Both the position numbers and the translations under genes were made by a program. A stretch of DNA of 64,000 nt, taken from the NCBI GenBank assembly GCA_964490725.1, contig CAZBDU010000004.1, positions 1-64,000 of the forward strand, given 5' to 3'. The DNA is from CAZBDU01 sp964490725 (GTDB lineage Bacteria; Spirochaetota; Spirochaetia; SZUA-6; DRHE01). Shown one piece after another: positions 34,262 to 41,904 of this stretch. Numbering within the stretch: position 1 is the stretch's first letter; every line of letters starts with the position of its first letter. The notes under the pieces were generated by a model. The model did no database searches and was not told the DNA's origin. It saw only the letters and a program-made list of their open reading frames with translations.

Positions 34262-35515
34262 CTATCCGGAGATTTCGGCAAGCCGCCTTTGCAGAAAGCG
34301 GCGCTCTGGTTCCTGCCGGGCAAGCCTGAGGGCGCGCCGGTAGGATACCGCTGCTTCTTTTGCGCGCCCAAGTCTACGGTTCAGGTCCGCACGTACCGCG
34401 TGGGCCGGGTGGTAATCCACGAGCTCTCCCCGGTCGAGCAGGGCATCGATGAGCGACAACCCGGCTGCCGGCCCGTCGCGCATGGCTACGGCAATCCCCC
34501 GGTTGAGCTCCACGACAGGCGAAGGGCCAGCCTCCAGGAGCATGTCGTAGAGCTGCACGATCTGCGGCCAGTCCGTGGCCTCGACCGACGCCGCCACGGC
34601 ATGAACCGCCGCGATGGCTGCCTGCAGGGTGTAGAACCCGAACCGCCCTGACAAGAGGGCCTGGCGTACCAGGCCGATCCCTTCGGCTATCGTCTCCCGG
34701 TTCCAGAGCGACCTGTCCTGCTCCTCAAGAGGGATCACGTCGCCCTGAGCATCCGTCCTCGCGGCGCGGCGGGACTCGTGCAGGAGCATGAGGGCCAGCA
34801 GGCCGATGGCCTCAGGCTGCGGGAGGAGGTCCACGATCAGACGGCCGAGGTAGAGCGCGTCCTCCGTCAGGTCCCGCCGAAGAAAATCCTTTCCGGCCGT
34901 AGCAGCAAACCCTTCATTGTACACCAGGTATATGACGTGAAGGACGGCGCCAAGACGCCTGCCAAGCTCAGTGCGTGACGGGATCTCGTAGGGGATGCGT
35001 TCGTGTCGAATTCGTTCCTTGGCGCGGGCTATACGCCTCGTCATGGCGGCTGCAGTAACAAGAAAGGCCCGCGCGATTTCTTCGGTCGTAAGGCCGCAGA
35101 CTTCCCGAAGCGCCAGGGCAATCCGGCCATCCCGGGGCAAGACAGGATGGCAACAGGTAAAGATGAGGCGGAGCTGGTCGTCCTGGATGGTATCGGTGTC
35201 CAGTTCTTCGGGATCCGTGTAGGCTTCCCGGGATTCCCGGGCTAGTCTCACAAGCGCGGCATCATGACGCCCGCGCCTGCGAATAACGTCGATCCCCTTG
35301 AATCTGCCGGTTGAAACAAGCCATGCCCGTGGATTCCGGGGCAGGCCCGTATCAGGCCACTGTTCCAGGGCCGCCCGGAAGGCCTCTTGGAGGGCCTCCT
35401 CCGCCAGATCGAAGTCACCCAGCAGGCGAATCAAGGTTGCCAGCACCCGCCTGGACTCGGTGCGGTACAGCTCCGCTACGTATGTGTCTATCGGTTGTGC
35501 AGGTTCCATTCCCAT
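34262..35515 (-). CDS. ECF42-like RNA polymerase sigma factor with C-terminal TPR-like extension
   Basis: A 417-residue sigma factor. Residues 10-85 are region 2 (YRTESRRVLATLIRLLGDFD, AEEALQEAFRAALEQWP, WLVSTGRFKGIDVIRR). Residues 120-175 are region 4 (ALREVCGLTTEEIARAFLVT, AAAMTRRIARAKERIR). The remaining 240 residues form a helical TPR-like domain (DWPQIVQLYDMLLEAGPSPV, LNRGIAVAMRDGPAAGL, YRRALRLARQEPERRFLQRR). This extended form is the ECF42 group, which has no dedicated anti-sigma factor and pairs with DGPF proteins. It heads the operon with the YCII and VOC genes. Confidence 0.9.
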   Translation of the reverse strand: MGMEPAQPIDTYVAELYRTESRRVLATLIRLLGDFDLAEEALQEAFRAALEQWPDTGLPRNPRAWLVSTGRFKGIDVIRRRGRHDAALVRLARESREAYTDPEELDTDTIQDDQLRLIFTCCHPVLPRDGRIALALREVCGLTTEEIARAFLVTAAAMTRRIARAKERIRHERIPYEIPSRTELGRRLGAVLHVIYLVYNEGFAATAGKDFLRRDLTEDALYLGRLIVDLLPQPEAIGLLALMLLHESRRAARTDAQGDVIPLEEQDRSLWNRETIAEGIGLVRQALLSGRFGFYTLQAAIAAVHAVAASVEATDWPQIVQLYDMLLEAGPSPVVELNRGIAVAMRDGPAAGLSLIDALLDRGELVDYHPAHAVRADLNRRLGRAKEAAVSYRRALRLARQEPERRFLQRRLAEISG

Positions 35516-35542
35516 ACGCTTGCGTCAATGATACTGCCGGGG

Positions 35543-35690
35543 TCAGTCCCCGGCCAACTCATTGAAGGCCTCGCGGAGGGCGTTTGCGAAAAGCTCCGGC
35601 ACTTTCAGGGCGCCAAAGTGGCCGCCTTCAGACACGAGATTGCAGCGCCGGACGTTCAGGCCCTGGCAGAAGGTGATCGACCATGTTTCC
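35543..35690 (-). pseudogene. Alpha/beta hydrolase (epoxide hydrolase-like) C-terminal remnant
   Basis: Minus-strand NLVSEGGHFGALKVPELFAN and LREAFNELAGD form the end of an epoxide-hydrolase-type protein, where GGHF carries the catalytic histidine. The upstream part is foreign, so only the last 45 or so codons remain. Confidence 0.6.
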
Positions 35691-36329
35691 CTACCGTCGG
35701 AACTGAATGCGCGGCAACGGCCCGAGATCGATGCACCTATCAGTCGCGGGTACGGTGAACGTCGCGCCGGTAAGCTCAACGAGAGCGCCCTGAAGGCGCT
35801 CGTCCGTGCCGGTGTTGAACACAACCTCGCCAAGGTGAAACCCAAGCGCAAGTAGGGTGCGTTGCCTCCGCTAAGGCGGACTTCACCGGCCCTGCGCCTG
35901 GATTCAGGCTTTTGCAGGAATGGACATCGCAGTTCCGATTTCTGAATGTTTCTCGCTACAGGCTCTTGGCGTGCCTCACAAACGTCTCGTCTCGCGCGCA
36001 CCCACACTCGCCGATCGCGTTTCCGAAAGAGACCGCGACCGGCTGCTCTTTAGCCACCAGCCCGCCGATTCTCTCCGCGCCTTGAGATGACCGGTAGGAA
36101 CCACGACAGCGTCTTCGATCCAGCTCCGGAGGCCAGGCTTCCTGGCTGGCGCGCCATGAGCGCTCACGGTTTGGGGGCCTGAGCCGAAAGCAAGGCTGAG
36201 CTCACGTCTAGGTGGCCCCACGAAGTGCTGGGGCGGCCTCGGGTTGAGGGGGATCCCGAGCTGTGAGCCGGAGGGCGTGGAAACCGGCCGCAGTGGGAAA
36301 CGGGCGAGAAAGTTCAGCTCAGGGAAGCG
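35691..36329. other. Stretch without an intact gene
   Basis: No supported coding sequence. Fragments of many frames are present. The right part continues into the IS91-type remnant, whose downstream region contains no further signature. Confidence 0.4.
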
Positions 36330-36745
36330 GGATCGAGGCCCGGAGGAGCGGCGCCCGTCTTGATGAGATGCCGGAGGATCCTGCGAACCTGCTGGGGTTC
36401 CGCGATCACGGCGAGACCTTCGTCTGCGAGCCGCAACGCGGACAGCGAAGGACGTCCACTTCGTAGACCTTGGCAAGCAGCCTGGCCCAAGCGGCACGAG
36501 ATTCCCGGGCGGACACGGAGTCTTCGGAGGGATGCTCGGAGCCATCGCCCAAGCGGACGGAGGAGGGTTGTTCGTGCTCGGGGATCCAGCCCTCGGGAGC
36601 CAGGCGCACGAGATAGGGCTTGCGGGACCAGGTGCCGCGGGAGCGTGAGGAGTACAGCCCATAGCGGCGGATCAGCCTGGCTCGGGCATCAGGAAGGTGC
36701 TGAAGCAGCTGGAACAGGAACTCCGCCGCATGGAATCTGTGTCAA
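36330..36745 (-). pseudogene. IS91-type transposase C-terminal remnant
   Basis: On the minus strand: FLFQLLQHLPDARARLIRRY, GLYSSRSRGTW, LVRLAPEGW and WARLLAKVYEVDVLRCPRCG, then a frameshift and a short tail. LIRRYGLYSSR and the RLLxxVYEVDxLxCPRCG zinc motif are typical of Y2-type IS91-family transposases. The HUH nuclease domain with the catalytic tyrosines is absent. Confidence 0.7.
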
Positions 36746-36785
36746 CCATGCTGTAGGCCCCCGTTCGTGGCGTTGGGTTTCTTCT

Positions 36786-36815
36786 GAGTCCCGGCCCCCT
36801 TGGGGCCAGGGACTC
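36786..36815 (-). terminator. Hairpin beyond the ABC-2 exporter operon
   Basis: GAGTCCC-GGCCCC (36786-36798) pairs with GGGGCC-A-GGGACTC (36802-36815), a 13-bp stem with one bulged A and a 3-base loop. It lies 62 bases after the permease stop. No T-run is evident. Confidence 0.5.
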
Positions 36816-36877
36816 GCGGCGTCCTGCCGCGCGTTCCTGGCCCTCTTCAAACAGGGAGCGCCTCAAACGCATCCCGT

Positions 36878-37612
36878 TTACAGGACCCACTTGCGCTTGA
36901 TGTTCCTCAGGCTGAACAGGAACAGCCCGGCCGCGAACAGCAGCAGCACCGGGAAGCTCACCCAAAGGGGCAGCAGGCCCTCCCCGTTGATCGCCGCCTT
37001 CAGGATGTCGGCCCCGTAGGTGAGGGGCAGGATGAAGGACAGGGGCCGGAGGAACACCGGCAGGGCGGTGACGGGGATGAACAGCCCACAGAGAAACAGC
37101 ATCGGGAAGCGGAAGAAGTTGGAGAAAGTCTGCGCCTCGAAGACCTCGTGCACCGCCACCGCGATGAACAGCCCCAGGAAGGTGCTGGTGGCGGCGATCA
37201 ACAGAATGGCGCCAATAACCGCTGCCCAGCCGACCCCGGATAGATCGACCAGGAAAGAGGCGACCAGGATCGGCGCCATGGCATTCACCACCCCGAACAG
37301 GATCGCCCCGCCGGTCTTGGCCAACATCAGCAGGTTCAGGGCGATCGGCGCCAGCAACAACCGCTCGAAGGAGCGGCTGCGTCGTTCGAAGGTGATGGTC
37401 ACCGCCAGCATGGAGGTGGTGCCGAACAGGATCGCCATGGCTATCACCCCCGGCAGAAGTTGCCGGATGTCGAGCGGGGTGCGCGAGCGCAGGTAGAACA
37501 TCAGCATCCAGGCGAAGGGGAAGATCAGCCCCCAGCTGATGTTCGGCGGCTTCAGGTAGTAGGTCCTCATGTCCTTGGCCACAATGGCCCGGAAGGCGGT
37601 CCCCGCGCTCAT
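36878..37612 (-). CDS. ABC-2-type export permease
   Basis: A 244-residue permease with six membrane helices. It begins MSAGTAFRAIVAKDMRTYYL and has FPFAWMLMFYLR, GVIAMAILFGTTSMLAVTIT with the typical FERRSRSFERLLLAPI cytoplasmic motif, and a C-terminal helix pair ending in FSLRNIKRKWVL. Its ATG overlaps the ATPase stop (ATGA), so the two are co-translated. It should export a lipid, drug or metal-thiol substrate. The substrate is unknown, but the ArsR regulator and Cys-rich protein upstream hint at metal-stress control (inference). Confidence 0.88.
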   Translation of the reverse strand: MSAGTAFRAIVAKDMRTYYLKPPNISWGLIFPFAWMLMFYLRSRTPLDIRQLLPGVIAMAILFGTTSMLAVTITFERRSRSFERLLLAPIALNLLMLAKTGGAILFGVVNAMAPILVASFLVDLSGVGWAAVIGAILLIAATSTFLGLFIAVAVHEVFEAQTFSNFFRFPMLFLCGLFIPVTALPVFLRPLSFILPLTYGADILKAAINGEGLLPLWVSFPVLLLFAAGLFLFSLRNIKRKWVL

Positions 37613-38700
37613 TTCTTCCTGCCCTCCCGCTCCTGCCGCATCCGCGCGGACTCGATACCGGTCACCCGTACGAACACTTCCTCCAGGCTGGGCCGAATGA
37701 GCCTGGCTTCCGTAATTTTCGCCCCGTCCTCGGCCAGAGCCCCCAGCAGGGGCAGCAGCTCGATCGGGCCTTCCGAGACCACCCGCAGGTGACGCTCATC
37801 CGGGCGGTGTACGGCATAGCCGGGGAATCTCCGCTTGAGGGTTTCGGGCGGGTCCGACCCGGCCTCCTCCACGGCCAGTTCCAGCACCGTCTCCTTCTGG
37901 TGCTCGGCCATCAACTCCTCCAGCGAGCCGATGCGCACGATCCGCCCGGCCACGATGAAAGCGATGCGGTGGCACAGCCGCTCGGCCTCCTCGATGTAAT
38001 GGGTGGTGAGAAACACCGTGGTGCCGCTCCGGTTGAGCTCGCCGATGAGGGAACGGATCTGGCGGGCACTGGCCACATCGATGCCGGTGGTCGGCTCATC
38101 GAGGAACAGGACCTGCGGCCGATGGATGATCCCGGCGGCGATAGTGAGCTTGCGCTTCATGCCCTTCGAGTAGGCCCTGAAGGGGCGCCGGCCCGCCTCC
38201 TCCAGGCCGAACTGCTCCAGCAGCCGCTTCGCCCGCTCCTCACGCTCCGTTTTGCCGACGCCGTAGAGGGCGGCGCAGAAGGTGAGGTTCCCGAAGCCGT
38301 CGAGCTCCTCGTAGAGGTTGCTCTCGTCGGGGACGATCCCCATCGCCGCCTGGGCCTTCTTCGGCCGCACAGTGTAGTCCTCTCCCTCCAAGAACATGAG
38401 ACCGGAGGTGGGGCGGGCCAGGCCGGTGAGCAGGTTGATGGTGGTGGTCTTGCCGGCCCCGTTGGGACCCAGAAACCCAAAGATCTCCCCGCGGTGCACG
38501 CGGAAGCTCACCCCGTCGACGGCGGTGACCGACCCGAAGCGCTTGACCAGGTCGGCCGCTTCCAGCAGCGTCTCCGGCAGTGACCCCGCCGGAGACGCCA
38601 CCTCTCGGCCTGCATCACGCTCCGAGCGGCCCGAAGCCGCCATCGGCGTCGGCCTGCCGGTGCCGGCCGCGGCCATCGGCCCCCTGGCTTTGGACCTCAT
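37609..38700 (-). CDS. ABC-type export ATP-binding protein
   Basis: A 363-residue ATPase. After a 40-residue low-complexity leader the domain starts at LLEAADLVKRFG. Walker A is GPNGAGKTT, the signature AYSKGMKRKL (atypical for LSGGQ, usual for this subfamily), Walker B LFLDEPTTGID and the switch His lies in TTHYIEEAERL. The C-terminal extension (LKRRFPGYAVHRPDERHLRV) and SLEEVFVRVTG ending are normal for ABC-2 drug or polysaccharide exporters. The start at 38700 is uncertain; further ATGs at 38676 and 38643 are possible because the leader is unusually long. Confidence 0.9.
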   Translation of the reverse strand: MRSKARGPMAAAGTGRPTPMAASGRSERDAGREVASPAGSLPETLLEAADLVKRFGSVTAVDGVSFRVHRGEIFGFLGPNGAGKTTTINLLTGLARPTSGLMFLEGEDYTVRPKKAQAAMGIVPDESNLYEELDGFGNLTFCAALYGVGKTEREERAKRLLEQFGLEEAGRRPFRAYSKGMKRKLTIAAGIIHRPQVLFLDEPTTGIDVASARQIRSLIGELNRSGTTVFLTTHYIEEAERLCHRIAFIVAGRIVRIGSLEELMAEHQKETVLELAVEEAGSDPPETLKRRFPGYAVHRPDERHLRVVSEGPIELLPLLGALAEDGAKITEARLIRPSLEEVFVRVTGIESARMRQEREGRKK

Positions 38701-38720
38701 GGCCTTTGGCACCATAGGGC

Positions 38721-38870
38721 TCAGGCCCGCCCGCCCCGGGGCACGCAGGGGTGTTCCCGCCCCTCCCCGTGGCACGCCCGGACCTGCTCGGGCGTACAAT
38801 CCTGCGGCTTCTCCTTCAGGTGCTGCGGTTTCTCACAGCCACACTTCCGGCGGTTATCCTGGCAGCACAT
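38721..38870 (-). CDS. 49-residue Cys-rich protein
   Basis: A short gene behind a strong GGAGGAACCGT ribosome site. The protein begins MCCQDNRRKCGCEKPQHLKE and goes on KPQDCTPEQVRACHGEGREH, PCVPRGGRA. Seven cysteines and three histidines in 49 residues suggest metal binding. The KPQDCTPEQVRACHGE-HPC core recurs, as I recall, in small unannotated proteins next to ArsR-type regulators in anaerobes. It lies between the ArsR gene and the exporter genes in one operon, so it may be a metal chaperone or sensor (inference). Confidence 0.75.
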   Translation of the reverse strand: MCCQDNRRKCGCEKPQHLKEKPQDCTPEQVRACHGEGREHPCVPRGGRA

Positions 38871-38911
38871 ACGGTTCCTCCCGTAAACGGTATTTGATCG
38901 GAGGGCACTGG

Positions 38912-39265
38912 CTACGGCGCCTCCCCGATGGCCCCTGACATCGGTCGGTTTCCGGCCGCTTCCTGCCCGTCCGCCTGGGCCACCGGCAGGGTCGCCTCGC
39001 CGGGGAAGCCCGCCATGGCCTGCCGCAGCTCCTCCAACCGCAGCCGATTCAAGCGGTAGTGCACCAGATAGCCGCTTTTCTCCCCGCTCACCAGCCCCGC
39101 CTGGCGCAGCACCCCCAGGTGCTGGGAGACGGCCGGCTGGCTTATCGAGAGGCGGCGGGTGATGGCGTTCACGCACAGCGGCCGGCCGGCGATCAGCTTG
39201 AGGATCTGGAGCCGCACCGGCACCGAAAGCGCCTTGTGCAGCCGGGCAAGCTCTTCTTCATTCAT
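38912..39265 (-). CDS. ArsR-family transcriptional regulator, first
   Basis: A 117-residue winged-helix repressor: LARLHKALSVPVRLQILKLI, CVNAITRRLSISQPAVSQHL, GVLRQAGLVSGEKSGYLVHY. The recognition helix is SQPAVSQHLGVLRQ. The ELCVC metal motif is reduced to PLCV, so it may sense something other than arsenite. An AT-rich inverted repeat directly before its ATG is a likely operator. It heads the operon with the Cys-rich protein and ABC-2 exporter. Confidence 0.88.
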   Translation of the reverse strand: MNEEELARLHKALSVPVRLQILKLIAGRPLCVNAITRRLSISQPAVSQHLGVLRQAGLVSGEKSGYLVHYRLNRLRLEELRQAMAGFPGEATLPVAQADGQEAAGNRPMSGAIGEAP

Positions 39266-39269
39266 AAGT

Positions 39270-39292
39270 ATATTCTAATTGACTTATAATAT
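39270..39292. promoter_or_regulatory. ArsR-type operator with AT-rich inverted repeat
   Basis: ATATTCTAA (39270-39278) faces TTATAATAT (39284-39292) with a five-base spacer, eight of nine positions symmetric. It overlaps a -10-like TATAAT on the plus strand and sits five bases before the ArsR start codon, where an autorepressor would act. Confidence 0.6.
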
Positions 39293-39519
39293 GCCCGACA
39301 CACCCTTTTCGTCAAGAGGTGCCGATGGACGGACGGGACCTCCGGGCCAGCGCTCGGCAGGCTGGCCATGTGGCCCGCTCCTGCTTGAAGGGTTTCTTTC
39401 AAATAGGAGCCAGGAGCAACGGGAATCCCCTGCAGCCGGGAGAGAAAAAAGTTCGCCTCTTTGTTCCGCCGCGGACGGCACGATCTTCACGACCCCCCGG
39501 CCGCGCCCCACCCCTCACC
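39293..39519. other. Intergenic stretch without a gene
   Basis: No gene seen between the two ArsR-type loci. Confidence 0.4.
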
Positions 39520-39855
39520 TCATCCCTGCTGAATCCCGCGCAAACTGGCTAGCTGCTTGCTGATGTTCTGCTCGATCACCTGTTCCACGCAACTGATGAA
39601 CCGAAGCAGACAGGGCGCTTCCAACGAATAGTAGACCGTAGTTCCCTGCTTGCGATCGGTAATGATCCCGGCATTCTTCAAAACGGACAGATGCTTCGAT
39701 ACGGTGGAGGTGTCGGCACCGATCATCTCGGTGAGTTCGCAGACACAGTGAGGCTTTTCGGAGAGCTTGTCCACGATGTAGATTCGACTGGGGTGAGCCA
39801 AAGCCTTGAGGATTCCCGCTCTTGCTTCGCTTCTGAGCTTCTCTGATTCTGTCAT
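39520..39855 (-). CDS. ArsR-family transcriptional regulator, second
   Basis: A 111-residue ArsR repressor with an intact metal-binding-type motif (KPHCVCELTEMIG, Cys-Val-Cys in helix alpha3), recognition helix SKHLSVLKNAGII and wing DRKQGTTVYYSL. CVC-type ArsR proteins release DNA on binding As(III) or Sb(III). It is divergent from the Zn-ribbon gene at 40095. Extra cysteines near the C-terminus (APCLLRFISCVEQ) could complete a third thiol ligand. It is the likely regulator of the locus to its right. Confidence 0.9.
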   Translation of the reverse strand: MTESEKLRSEARAGILKALAHPSRIYIVDKLSEKPHCVCELTEMIGADTSTVSKHLSVLKNAGIITDRKQGTTVYYSLEAPCLLRFISCVEQVIEQNISKQLASLRGIQQG

Positions 39856-39861
39856 GCGATT

Positions 39862-39887
39862 CCTTCCTATTTTGCTAATTTGCCAAA
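39862..39887. promoter_or_regulatory. Candidate ArsR operator, copy 1
   Basis: On the minus strand this reads TTTGGCAAATTAGCAAAATA followed by GGAA. The AAATT-xx-CAAA-TAGGAA pattern recurs at 41523-41540, before the thioredoxin-like gene. It lies seven bases from the start of the ArsR gene. Confidence 0.55.
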
Positions 39888-40094
39888 GAAGTCCCCAGTC
39901 GTCAAGCAGAGTAGGCCGGACCTGCCACTGGTTCTCGGGCTGCGACTTGGACCTTCCGCACTGCTCGCCTCAGGCCGCGAAGGCGGCCGCACGCCAGCAG
40001 GCGTGAGCCGGTGGCGGGGGGCCTAGCCCTGCCGGTAGACGCGAGCATCCATCCGGGTGCGTCTTCACGAGAGACAAGGGAGAAGAGGAGGGAG

Positions 40095-40298
40095 ATGAGC
40101 GATCTGCTGATCGAGATAGCCTGTCTGGCCTGCGGCCGAAGAATCAAGGCGGCCTTCAGCGAACTGGAGGGACACAGCGCGCGCTGCCCGGCGTGCGGCG
40201 CCGCCGTACCTGTGACGGAGGAGCGGCTCGAGGCCGTCGTAGAGCGCCGGATGCAGGCCGAGCGAAAAGCTTCGAAGCCGAAGTTTCGCGGGTTGTAA
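40095..40298 (+). CDS. Small zinc-ribbon protein
   Basis: A 67-residue protein with two CxxC pairs (CLACGRR and CPACGAA) forming a zinc ribbon, followed by a charged helix (EERLEAVVERRMQAERKASK). The start is set by GGAGGGAG just before the ATG. Too small for an enzyme, it is probably a metal-binding accessory or DNA/RNA-binding protein. It is the first gene on the plus strand of the locus, 38 bases before the TDT transporter, and is probably controlled by the divergent ArsR. Confidence 0.75.
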   Translation: MSDLLIEIACLACGRRIKAAFSELEGHSARCPACGAAVPVTEERLEAVVERRMQAERKASKPKFRGL

Positions 40299-40335
40299 AC
40301 CTGCGTCCGGAATGTCAGTGCAGGGAGAGCAAACC

Positions 40336-41502
40336 ATGAATTCGCACGCAACGAACAAGCACAGTATGGTAAGGCACTTTTCCCCCGCCTGGTACGCCTC
40401 GGTCATGGGGACCGGCGGGTTGGCCATGGTGATGGACCGGCTTAGCGGTTTGGCGCCCTTCACGCGTCCGGTTGGTTCGGCACTTGCGATACTGAACACA
40501 GCCCTTTTTCTCGTCCTGATCGGGCCCTGGTTGGCGCGGTGGTTTTTCCACTTCGATCAACTGCTGAAAGATCTGAGGCACCCGATCATGTCCAATTTCT
40601 TCGTGACCATGCCGGTGGGCGGCCTCATTTTGGCGATGAACTTTTTCATCTTCGGCAGGCAGATGTTCTCGCTTTCCTTTCTCGGGGCCCTGGGAATGGT
40701 CTTCTGGGCTCTCTGCGTCCTGTTGGCGCTGATCTCCAGTGTGTTCGTCATCCTCAACGTGATGATCCTGGAACGGGTGGAACCGGAGCTGACGAACTTC
40801 TCCTGGTTCATCACCCCGGTGGCGAGCATAATCGTTCCACTTCTGGGGAACACTCTCATTTCCTTGTACGCGGGTGAGCATCTCGGGTTGGCCAAAGGGA
40901 TCAACCTCATCGACATAGCGTTCTTGGGCAACGGCTCACTGCTGTTCATCATCTTTTCCGGCATCCTCTTCGCGCGCTTCATCAACCACAAAATGCCCCA
41001 CGCCACGGTGACCCCCACCTTTTGGATCCTTCTGGGACCGGTTGGGGTCGGCACGCTGAGTCTGATGGGCATCGCCGAGGCCTCCAGGAGGCTGGGTCTG
41101 CTTCAGGCGGTAGGTCCCCTCAACATTCTCGCCCTCGCCCTCTGGGGGTTTGGGCTGTGGGCCTTCATCCTGACGATAGTGGTTACGATCAAGTATCTCC
41201 TGGAGGGCGGGATTCCCTTTTCCCTCTCCTGGTGGGCTTTTATCTTTCCGCTGGCCGCCTATACGCTGTCCAGCTTCCGCATCTACGCCTTTACCGGCGT
41301 CAAGGCCGTGCTCTGGTACGCGGTCGGCCTGGCCGTGCTTCTCACCGTTCTGTGGATCAGCACGTTCGCCCGTTCCGTGATCAGCACGGTTAGCGGCCGG
41401 TTGCTGGTCCCAGCAGGTGCTCAACATGAGGCCCGGGACGGCGCGCAGCCGCTCCTGGTGGGACGGACGAAGCTGCAAAACAGAGGTGAGGTCACCCCTT
41501 GA
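40336..41502 (+). CDS. TDT-family transporter (TehA/SLAC1-like)
   Basis: A 388-residue membrane protein with ten helices in the TehA layout. It starts MNSHATNKHSMVRHFSPAWY behind GGGAGAGC. Key segments are SVMGTGGLAMVM near residue 20, the LLKDLRHPIMSNFFVTMPVG loop, FSWFITPVASIIVPLLGN near residue 150 and WILLGPVGVGTLSLMGIAEA near residue 225. TDT proteins are anion channels or efflux carriers for tellurite, sulfite, malate or monovalent anions. The neighbourhood suggests sulfite or metalloid oxyanion efflux (inference). Confidence 0.88.
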   Translation: MNSHATNKHSMVRHFSPAWYASVMGTGGLAMVMDRLSGLAPFTRPVGSALAILNTALFLVLIGPWLARWFFHFDQLLKDLRHPIMSNFFVTMPVGGLILAMNFFIFGRQMFSLSFLGALGMVFWALCVLLALISSVFVILNVMILERVEPELTNFSWFITPVASIIVPLLGNTLISLYAGEHLGLAKGINLIDIAFLGNGSLLFIIFSGILFARFINHKMPHATVTPTFWILLGPVGVGTLSLMGIAEASRRLGLLQAVGPLNILALALWGFGLWAFILTIVVTIKYLLEGGIPFSLSWWAFIFPLAAYTLSSFRIYAFTGVKAVLWYAVGLAVLLTVLWISTFARSVISTVSGRLLVPAGAQHEARDGAQPLLVGRTKLQNRGEVTP

Positions 41503-41522
41503 CAGGCAAGCAATTCATGGTT

Positions 41523-41540
41523 AAATTGCCAAATAGGAAC
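41523..41540. promoter_or_regulatory. Candidate ArsR operator, copy 2
   Basis: AAATTGCCAAATAGGAAC resembles the sequence before the divergent ArsR gene (AAATTAGCAAAATAGGAA on its coding strand). It stands 18 bases before the thioredoxin-like gene, so that gene may begin a separately regulated transcript. Confidence 0.5.
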
Positions 41541-41557
41541 ACTTGAGGAGGAACAAG

Positions 41558-41797
41558 ATGACAATTCAAATTCTGGGCAGCGGCTGCCCGAACTGTCAGC
41601 AACTGGAGCAGAATGCCCGCGAAGCTGCCGCTGATCTTGGTCTATCGGTTGACATCGAAAAGGTCACGGATTCGGAGCGAATCACCAACATGGGCGTTCT
41701 GTTGACGCCGGGTCTCGCCATCGATGAGGTGGTGAAGAGCACTGGCAAGGTGCTCTCCAAGCAGGAGGTAGCGGCTCTTCTGAAGGCACTGGAGTAG
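41558..41797 (+). CDS. Small thioredoxin-like redox protein (CPNC active site)
   Basis: A 79-residue glutaredoxin-like protein of the redox-active disulfide type. The active site is GSGCPNCQQLE (Cys10, Cys13). The fold continues VDIEKVTDSERITNMGVLLT with the cis-Pro equivalent in TPGLAIDEVVKSTG. It starts behind GAGGAGGAACAAG. Such small proteins are commonly paired with DUF318/ArsP-type permeases and ArsR regulators, as here, and may reduce a substrate bound for export or pass electrons to arsenate reductase. Confidence 0.88.
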   Translation: MTIQILGSGCPNCQQLEQNAREAAADLGLSVDIEKVTDSERITNMGVLLTPGLAIDEVVKSTGKVLSKQEVAALLKALE

Positions 41798-41904
41798 CAT
41801 TGGCCCATTTCAACCCATTCCGCGGGGCTGTTCTGCCCTGCCCTCGGGTGGCTGAAGAACCGTTCGTAGCCGGACGGCAGGGACAAACGGCTTAGAGGGG
41901 AGCG

